DNA of 6,646 bases, taken from positions 1 through 6,646 of the forward strand of contig CAMPHE010000099.1 of NCBI GenBank assembly GCA_946885815.1, read 5' to 3'. The notes under the pieces were generated by a model that was not told the origin of the DNA, did no database searches, and was given only the letters and a program-made list of their open reading frames with translations. Positions within the stretch are counted from its first letter, which is position 1; every line of letters starts with the position of its first letter. This DNA is from an uncultured Arenimonas sp. (GTDB lineage: Bacteria > Pseudomonadota > Gammaproteobacteria > Xanthomonadales > Xanthomonadaceae). The translations under genes and the position numbers were made by a program. Positions 1-6,646 of the stretch are shown one piece after another.

Positions 1-644
1 GTCGCGTCGATGCCGTCCTGCTGCAGCTCCCACACCGTCAGGCGCGCGCCCTGCAGCCACGGCCGCGTCTCGCTCGCGAACACCTCGCCGATGCGCTCGC
101 CGGCGACGCCGGCGCGGATCACGCCGAGCGCGGTGCCGAACCCCGCCGTCGCCAGCGATCCGGTATTGCAGTGCGTCAGCACGCCGCTGCCCGGCTCGAT
201 CAGCGCCGCGCCGAGCGCGCCCATATGCCGGTTCGCCGCGAGATCCTCCGCCTCGATCGTGCGCGCCTGCAGCTCCAGCACGTTCAGCCAGTCGCTGCCG
301 GTGCCGTGCAGCGTGCGGCGCACGCGCGCCAGCGCCCACATCAGGTTCACCGCCGTCGGTCGCGCCGCCTGCAGCCGCTGCAGCGCCGGCGTCATCGCGG
401 CGAGCGCGTCGTCGCCGTTCGCGGCCTGCACGCGCTGGCCGGCCAGCACCGCGCCCCACGCCGCCGCGATGCCGATCGCCGGCGCCCCGCGCACGACGAG
501 GTCGCGGATCGCGGTCGCCACCGCGTCGCTGTCGGCGCACTCCACGTACTCGACGGTCGCCGGCAGGCGGCGCTGGTCGAGCAGCGACAGGCGGTCGCCG
601 TCCCAGCGGATCGGGCGGATGCGGTCGTAGCGGTCGAAATCCAT
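1..644 (-). CDS. mtnA: S-methyl-5-thioribose-1-phosphate isomerase, N-terminal 214 residues (runs off left edge)
   Basis: MtnA is a cytoplasmic enzyme of the methionine salvage pathway. It converts 5-methylthioribose 1-phosphate to 5-methylthioribulose 1-phosphate. The visible protein starts [17 protein letters not shown] and carries family hallmarks: VRGAPAIG at residues 51-58, an NLMWAL segment at 100-105, HCNTGSLAT at 158-166, and [12 protein letters not shown] at 192-203 followed by WEL. Cys159 in HCNTGS matches the catalytic cysteine of the family (Cys160 in the Bacillus enzyme). The catalytic aspartate near residue 240 lies beyond the window. The start at 644 is supported by a GAGG Shine-Dalgarno (651-654 on the plus strand) six bases upstream and by the N-terminal sequence, which fits the family. 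The gene is divergent from the unknown gene starting at 709, leaving only 64 bp for both 5' regions. The family also contains eIF2B-like proteins, but the cysteine motif and the [10 protein letters not shown] block favour MtnA. Confidence 0.96.
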   Translation of the reverse strand, partial: MDFDRYDRIRPIRWDGDRLSLLDQRRLPATVEYVECADSDAVATAIRDLVVRGAPAIGIAAAWGAVLAGQRVQAANGDDALAAMTPALQRLQAARPTAVNLMWALARVRRTLHGTGSDWLNVLELQARTIEAEDLAANRHMGALGAALIEPGSGVLTHCNTGSLATAGFGTALGVIRAGVAGERIGEVFASETRPWLQGARLTVWELQQDGIDA

Positions 645-708
645 CGTCTGCCTCGTCCGGGGGATGCGGAAGTCTAGCAATCCGGGCCGCGCCGCTTATC
701 CTGCAGCG

Positions 709-1416
709 ATGCCGCGCGCACCCGTCCGCCCCCCGTCCGTCTCCGCCGCACCGGCCGGCGGCATCGAAGCCCTGCTGCACGCGGCGTGCGTGCGCGCCGG
801 TGCCGGCGCGGCGCTGCAGGTCTGGCTGCAGAAGCTGCCGGTGCTGCGGCCGCTGGTGCCGGCGGCACTGAAGCGCGAAGGCACGCCGGCCTCGGCCGAC
901 GACGTGCAGCGCGGCCTGATCCGCGAGATCTACCGCCGCTACGGGCTCGACCCCGCCGGCTGGGAACTCGAGGGCGTGCTCGCCGTCGCCCGCACCCAGG
1001 CGGCGATGACGCCGCTGGCGACCCGCGACGGCCTGAACGCGGTGATCCGGGCCTGGCTGCCGGCCGCGCTCGGGAAGCCGCTGATGCGCTACACGCCGCT
1101 GGAGCCGCTGGTGACGGCGACCGTGCGCGCCGTCGGCGTCACGTGGGCCGCCGGGCGCTACGCCGACAGCGTGTGCCGATTGCGCAAGGCGGGCGCCGAC
1201 TGGCTGCCGGCGCCGCTCGCCGGCGCGCTGAAACTCGCCCCGAAGACGCTTCGCACGTGGAGTGCCGAGGCCCTGTCGCTGGCGATGCCGCCCCTGCGTA
1301 TCGCCGCGGCGATCGGCCGCGGCTTCACCTCGCCGACGCCCGCGGCGGACCGCGCGCCGGCAAAAAAAACGGCGGCCCGCAGGCCGCCGCGTTCCCGCAT
1401 GAAAGCGGATCAGTAG
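709..1416 (+). CDS. uncharacterised alanine-rich protein, 235 aa, with faint DUF697-like pattern
   Basis: I do not recognise this protein with confidence. The frame is clearly coding: from about 830 onward nearly every third codon position is G or C, and the translation has ordinary amphipathic helical character. The core, about residues 68-185 from the 709 start, contains LIREIYRRYGLD, then a helix-rich stretch, then LVTATVRAVGVTWAAGRYADSVCRL. This order (a helix ending in YG-D, and a later alanine-rich helix with an AxGR motif) faintly resembles DUF697, an all-helical domain of unknown function. That link is my inference from memory. No signal peptide or clear membrane segment is visible. 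The tail PAKKTAARRPPRSRMKADQ is basic and low-complexity because it is encoded through the terminator of the convergent gene. An in-frame ATG at 664 would add 15 residues. I prefer 709 because the extension is not protein-like, though neither start has a good Shine-Dalgarno. The TAG stop lies 7 bp inside the convergent DUF3011 gene. Confidence 0.75.
   Translation: MPRAPVRPPSVSAAPAGGIEALLHAACVRAGAGAALQVWLQKLPVLRPLVPAALKREGTPASADDVQRGLIREIYRRYGLDPAGWELEGVLAVARTQAAMTPLATRDGLNAVIRAWLPAALGKPLMRYTPLEPLVTATVRAVGVTWAAGRYADSVCRLRKAGADWLPAPLAGALKLAPKTLRTWSAEALSLAMPPLRIAAAIGRGFTSPTPAADRAPAKKTAARRPPRSRMKADQ
1362..1389 (-). terminator. intrinsic terminator of the secreted DUF3011 gene, inside the end of the convergent gene
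   Basis: Read on the minus strand, a perfect 8-bp G/C stem (cggcggcc with ggccgccg, at 1382-1389 and 1370-1377) closes a four-base loop (1378-1381). It is followed directly by eight T residues (1362-1369). This is a textbook Rho-independent terminator about 20 bp downstream of the stop of the minus-strand gene. It lies entirely within the coding sequence of the plus-strand gene, whose codons read the A-run as Lys-Lys. On the plus strand the A-run precedes the stem, so it should not terminate that gene. Confidence 0.9.
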
Positions 1417-2204
1417 ACGACGAATTCCGCGCGGCAGCCCCGCTCGACCCAGACGCCATCGCGTCGCGCACCCCAGTTGTAGCCTTCGCTGCAGCGGGTG
1501 TCGCTCAGCTGCCGGCGGATGTCGATGCGGTTCGCGCTGAACGGCAGGCGGCAGAAGCGCGGCTGGCCGTCGATCGATTCGCAGCGGAACGTCCGTGGCT
1601 GGCGCCCGCTGTAGTAGCGCTGGTCGTACGACCCGACGCCGAGCACCGCGCCGAGTACCGCGGCGATCGGATTGGAGTAGCGGTCGGACGTGCCGCCGTA
1701 GTAGCCGGCGCCGCTGTAGTAACGGTCGTCGTAGCGCGGGTCACCCGCGTAACCGCTGCGATAGCGCTCGTCGTAGTAGCGGTCGCCGTAGTACGACGAT
1801 GCGGTCGACGGGTACCGATACGCGGACGACGGGTACTGCGAACCGTAATACCTGGCGTTCGAGGGATAGCGCGTGCCGTACCGTGGATCGTAGACACCGG
1901 TATTGCGCGAGGAATAGGCGACACCCCCGCCCACCTCGAATTTGCCGCGGCACCCTTGCGAGACCCAGATGCGGCTGCGGTCGTATCCCCACGTGCGGCC
2001 GAGCACGCAGGGCGAACGCGAATCCTGGTCGACGAGACGTACGCCGCCGGCGGTGTCGACGCGGCACACGCGCGTGCGATGGTCGTTCGATTCGCAGCGC
2101 ACGGTATCCACGCCGCGGTAGCCGCCGTAGCGGTACTGGGCGGAAGCGGCCGCCGGCACCGCGACCGCGGCGATGGCGACGACGAGGGGAACTAGGCGAT
2201 TCAT
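1410..2204 (-). CDS. secreted DUF3011 protein with two cysteine repeats and a tyrosine-rich linker, 264 aa
   Basis: This is an exported protein of unknown function. An N-terminal signal peptide (MNRLVPLVVAIAAVAVPAAASA, likely cut after AxA at residue 22) is followed by DUF3011 repeat 1 (about 33-92, cysteines 37, 47, 66 and 85; motifs VRCES, RTWGYD and VSQGC). A low-complexity linker of about 110 residues follows, rich in Tyr, Arg, Ser, Gly and Asp. Repeat 2 (about 205-262, cysteines 208, 218, 238 and 257; motifs FRCES, YNWG and RGCRAEF) ends the protein. The four cysteines per repeat suggest two disulfides each in the periplasm (inference). The linker holds a short hydrophobic island, NPIAAVLGAVLGVG, at 178-191. 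The frame is open for 30 more codons upstream, but the start at 2204 is set by a strong AGGAGA six bases before it and by the signal peptide beginning there. The protein is paralogous to the lipoprotein encoded immediately upstream. A strong terminator follows its stop codon. Confidence 0.88.
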   Translation of the reverse strand: MNRLVPLVVAIAAVAVPAAASAQYRYGGYRGVDTVRCESNDHRTRVCRVDTAGGVRLVDQDSRSPCVLGRTWGYDRSRIWVSQGCRGKFEVGGGVAYSSRNTGVYDPRYGTRYPSNARYYGSQYPSSAYRYPSTASSYYGDRYYDERYRSGYAGDPRYDDRYYSGAGYYGGTSDRYSNPIAAVLGAVLGVGSYDQRYYSGRQPRTFRCESIDGQPRFCRLPFSANRIDIRRQLSDTRCSEGYNWGARRDGVWVERGCRAEFVVY

Positions 2205-2210
2205 GTCGGG

Positions 2211-2216
2211 TCTCCT
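2211..2216 (-). promoter_or_regulatory. Shine-Dalgarno that fixes the start of the secreted DUF3011 gene
   Basis: AGGAGA on the minus strand lies six bases before the ATG at 2204. It decides for this start over an in-frame ATG at 2294. The longer version would put 30 polar and basic residues in front of a perfect signal peptide. Confidence 0.85.
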
Positions 2217-2335
2217 GCAGCCGCGCCGCAGTTTCGGCGCACGCCCCCGAGTGTCGACCCGGGCAAATGAATTGGCCTGCAATCCTGCCGGCACGCCGGG
2301 GAAACGATTCAGCCGTGTCGCGACCCTGTGAACAG

Positions 2336-2361
2336 CGAAGCCCGGCCGAGGCCGGGCTTCG
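2336..2361 (-). terminator. 11-bp hairpin downstream of the DUF3011 lipoprotein gene, probable terminator without a U-tract
   Basis: A perfect 11-bp inverted repeat (cgaagcccggc at 2336-2346, gccgggcttcg at 2351-2361) closes a four-base loop. It lies about 20 bp after the stop codon of the lipoprotein gene and 130 bp before the next gene. Position and stem strength fit a terminator, but the bases after the stem on the minus strand (ctgttcacag) do not form a T-run. It may be a weak terminator, or a stem that stabilises or processes a shared transcript. No gene lies between 2205 and 2382; apart from this stem and the Shine-Dalgarno of the next gene I see nothing definite there. Confidence 0.6.
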
Positions 2362-2382
2362 TCAGGGGCTCCGCGACGGCGA

Positions 2383-2940
2383 TCAGTAGCGCGCGACGAA
2401 TTCCGCGCGGCAGCCTCGATCGACCCACACCGTGTCGCTGTTCCAGCCCCAGTTGTAGCCCTGCTGGCAGCGGGTGTCGCTCAGCTGGCGCGAGATCGCC
2501 ACGCTTCGCGCGCGGAACGGCAGGCGGCAGACACGGCGGCGTTCGTCCTGCGATTCGCAGCGGACGGTCTGCGCGTCGCGCGAATAACCGTCGTCATAGT
2601 AGCCGCCGCCGACGGCGAAGCGCGCGCGGCAGCCGCCCGACACCCAGACGCCGTCGCGGTCGTAGCCCCACGTGCGGCCCTGCACGCACGGCGCGTCCGA
2701 TTCCTGGCGCACGAGCCGCACGCCACCGCTCGTGTTGACGTTGCAGCGGCGGACGCGATGGTCCTCCGACTCGCAGCGGAAGGTGCCGTCGTTCGAGTAA
2801 CGATCGTCGCTCCCGTAGTAGTCGTCGCGACCGTAGTAGGGGTTGCCATAGCTGGAGCCGTAGCCGTACTGGGACGGAACGCAGCCGGCCAGCGTCAGGG
2901 CACCGGCGGTGGCGAGCAGCGCGAGCGTGATCCGGTTCAT
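2383..2940 (-). CDS. DUF3011 lipoprotein with two cysteine repeats, 185 aa
   Basis: This is an envelope lipoprotein of unknown function. The N-terminus MNRITLALLATAGALTLAGC is a lipoprotein signal peptide with lipobox LAGC, so Cys20 should be lipidated after cleavage. No Asp follows the cysteine, which by the E. coli +2 rule would point to the outer membrane (inference). Residues 21-52 are a short Tyr/Gly/Ser/Asp-rich spacer. Repeat 1 (about 53-110) has cysteines 56, 66, 85 and 104, and repeat 2 (about 125-182) has cysteines 128, 138, 158 and 177. Each repeat shows the family pattern: (F/V)RCES, a second Cys, a WG motif, then a final GCRA-F. The start at 2940 has GAGGAA six bases upstream (2947-2952). 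Spacing and motifs match the downstream secreted paralog, so the two are a duplicated pair. The 111-bp gap to epmA suggests its own promoter rather than read-through. Confidence 0.9.
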   Translation of the reverse strand: MNRITLALLATAGALTLAGCVPSQYGYGSSYGNPYYGRDDYYGSDDRYSNDGTFRCESEDHRVRRCNVNTSGGVRLVRQESDAPCVQGRTWGYDRDGVWVSGGCRARFAVGGGYYDDGYSRDAQTVRCESQDERRRVCRLPFRARSVAISRQLSDTRCQQGYNWGWNSDTVWVDRGCRAEFVARY

Positions 2941-2999
2941 CGCGAGTTCCTCGATCGACCGCGGGACGGGTCGTGCGGACCGACTGTGACCCCGACGCG

Positions 3000-3026
3000 G
3001 TGATACGCGAGTAAAAATTTCAGTCC
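3000..3026 (-). promoter_or_regulatory. possible promoter of the DUF3011 lipoprotein gene
   Basis: The gap between epmA and the lipoprotein gene contains the only clear A/T-rich island in this gap. On the minus strand it reads ggactgaaatttttactcgc followed by gtatcac. TATCAC (3000-3005) could be a -10 box, giving a leader of roughly 50 bases. No good housekeeping -35 box is seen at 17 bp. The GGAC at the island's upstream end leaves an extracytoplasmic-function sigma factor possible, but this is weak. Confidence 0.25.
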
Positions 3027-3051
3027 GGCCGGGCGGTGGCTCAGTCGCGGT

Positions 3052-4020
3052 TCACGCCCGGTCGAACGGAAAGGCCAGCACGTCGGCGATGCGGTCCGTG
3101 CCCGCCAGCGCCATCAGCAGCCGGTCCACGCCGAGCGCGACGCCGGCGCAGGCGGGCAGCCTCGGCATCGCCGCGAGCAGGCGTTCGTCGATCGCGGGGG
3201 CTTCGCCACCGCGTCCACGGCGTCGCGCGACATCGGCCTCGAAACGCGCGCGCTGTTCGCCGGCATCCAGGAGTTCGTGGTAGCCGTTGGCGATCTCCAG
3301 CGGCCCCAGATAGGCCTCGAAACGCTCCGCGACCGGCGGATCGCCGTCGCGCAGCCGGGCCAGCGCCGCCTGGCTGGCCGGGTAGTCGTACACCAGCAGG
3401 ATCCGGCTCGGCGGGATGCTCGGCTGGATCAGGTGCGTCATCAGCAGGTCGAGCCAGTCGTCGCGCGTCAGGCCGGCGGGGTCGATGCCGTAGACCTGCA
3501 GCGGCGATCGCAGCTCGTCCTCGGACGCGGTGAACGGGTCGAAGCCGAAACGCTCCTGGTAGAGCTGGCGGAAGCTGAATTCGCGCACGCTCGCACGCCG
3601 TCCGACCAGCGCCATCGCCGCCTTCAGCAGCTCGGCGGTCTCGTCCATCAGCCGGTGGTGGTCCCAGCCGACGCGATACCACTCCAGCATCGTGAATTCG
3701 GGGTTGTGGCGCTTGCCGGCCTCGCCGTCGCGGAACACGCGGCCGAGTTCGTAGCAGTCGCCGACGCCGGCCGCGAGCAGCCGCTTGAGGGCGAATTCCG
3801 GCGACGTGCGCAGCCATCGCCGCGCTTCACCCGCCGCCGCCGGTCCGTTGAACGCGAGCGACAGGCTCTCGATGTTCGGGTCGGTATTGCCGCCCGCCGA
3901 CAGCACCGGGGTCTCGACCTCCAGCACGCCGCGTTCGGCGAAGAAGCCGCGCAACAGCGCGTACAGGTCGGCGCGGAGCTTGAGGGCCTTGGGGGTGGCG
4001 GTGGGTTTCCAGTCTTTCAT
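3052..4020 (-). CDS. epmA: elongation factor P--(R)-beta-lysine ligase (EpmA/PoxA/GenX), 322 aa
   Basis: EpmA is a class II lysyl-tRNA synthetase paralog that attaches (R)-beta-lysine, made by EpmB, to a conserved lysine of translation factor EF-P, helping ribosomes through polyproline stretches. The protein has only the catalytic core and lacks the N-terminal OB-fold anticodon domain of LysRS. Motif 1 is around GVLEVETPVLS (31-41). Motif 2 spans LRTSPEFALKRL (70-81) through GRVFRDGEAGKRHNPEFTMLEWYR (93-116). Motif 3 is GVALGVDRLLMAL (293-305). Ala295 in GVALG, where true LysRS has glycine, is the EpmA signature. The length of 322 is close to the 325 of E. coli EpmA. The start at 4020 begins MKDWKPTA; the open frame upstream is an out-of-frame reading of ligA. 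No Shine-Dalgarno sits at normal distance; see the hairpin at 4021-4047. The efp and epmB partners are not in this window. Confidence 0.95.
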   Translation of the reverse strand: MKDWKPTATPKALKLRADLYALLRGFFAERGVLEVETPVLSAGGNTDPNIESLSLAFNGPAAAGEARRWLRTSPEFALKRLLAAGVGDCYELGRVFRDGEAGKRHNPEFTMLEWYRVGWDHHRLMDETAELLKAAMALVGRRASVREFSFRQLYQERFGFDPFTASEDELRSPLQVYGIDPAGLTRDDWLDLLMTHLIQPSIPPSRILLVYDYPASQAALARLRDGDPPVAERFEAYLGPLEIANGYHELLDAGEQRARFEADVARRRGRGGEAPAIDERLLAAMPRLPACAGVALGVDRLLMALAGTDRIADVLAFPFDRA

Positions 4021-4045
4021 CGGCGCATTCTGCGCCGGAAAGGCC

Positions 4046-4047
<2 letters not shown>
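4021..4047 (-). promoter_or_regulatory. hairpin between a GAGG Shine-Dalgarno and the epmA start codon
   Basis: On the minus strand the ligA stop codon overlaps GAGG (4044-4047). This is followed by CCTTTC and then a perfect 6-bp stem, CGGCGC (4032-4037) with GCGCCG (4021-4026), closing a five-base loop. The stem ends directly at the epmA ATG. In linear sequence the GAGG is 23 bases from the start, too far to work. With the stem folded, the effective gap is six bases. That the stem serves translation is an inference. Confidence 0.45.

Positions 4048-6646
<2,599 letters not shown>

Noticed and set aside
171..677. Plus-strand open frames opposite mtnA
   Set aside because: The minus strand encodes clear MtnA motifs. 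The opposite frames are Arg/Ala/Ser-rich shadows.
786..2195. Open frame of 469 codons on the plus strand spanning the unknown gene and the secreted DUF3011 gene
   Set aside because: It runs out of frame through one supported gene and antisense through another, crosses a terminator, and is an Arg/Ala-rich low-complexity translation.
3010..3033. G/C-rich block plus T-run after epmA considered as an intrinsic terminator
   Set aside because: The ccggccgg sequence is a palindrome without room for a loop, and I could not build a stable stem joined to the T-run. Read-through or another termination mode remains possible.
3052..4020. Truncated lysyl-tRNA synthetase
   Set aside because: The absence of the anticodon domain, the GVALG motif 3 and the length near 325 are normal for EpmA, so it is complete and not a broken LysRS.

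Overview
The window is about two-thirds or more G+C, with strong G/C preference at third codon positions. The gene content (zipA-ligA-epmA in one line, mtnA, and a tandem pair of DUF3011 cysteine-repeat envelope proteins) suggests a gammaproteobacterium of the Xanthomonadaceae/Lysobacteraceae type (Lysobacter, Luteimonas and relatives). This placement is an inference from protein families and composition, not from a marker gene search. I see no insertion sequence, phage gene, CRISPR array, tRNA or rRNA.

Layout from low to high coordinates. (1) The 5' part of mtnA (methionine salvage) lies on the minus strand and runs off the left edge. (2) Divergent from it, on the plus strand, is a 235-codon gene of unknown function (709-1416). 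(3) Converging on it with a 7-bp overlap is a minus-strand gene for a secreted DUF3011 protein (1410-2204). Its intrinsic terminator lies inside the coding end of the plus-strand gene. (4) A paralogous DUF3011 lipoprotein gene (2383-2940) lies upstream on the same strand, with a strong hairpin (2336-2361) between the two. (5) Then comes a compact minus-strand block transcribed right to left: zipA (3' part, cut by the right edge), ligA and epmA. The zipA stop codon overlaps the ligA Shine-Dalgarno sequence, and ligA and epmA are separated by 25 bp.

The zipA-ligA-epmA block is housekeeping: the FtsZ-membrane tether of the division ring, the NAD+-dependent DNA ligase, and the lysyltransferase that modifies elongation factor P. 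The tight spacing suggests one transcript. The two DUF3011 proteins are exported and probably disulfide-rich. Both have the same two-repeat cysteine pattern, so they look like a duplicated gene pair, one now lipid-anchored and the other carrying a long tyrosine-rich linker. Their function is not known.

Most of the window is ordinary core genome. The parts worth a second look are the DUF3011 pair, the unknown plus-strand gene whose last codons double as another gene's terminator, an unusual hairpin between the Shine-Dalgarno and start codon of epmA, and the widened zinc-finger spacing in LigA.
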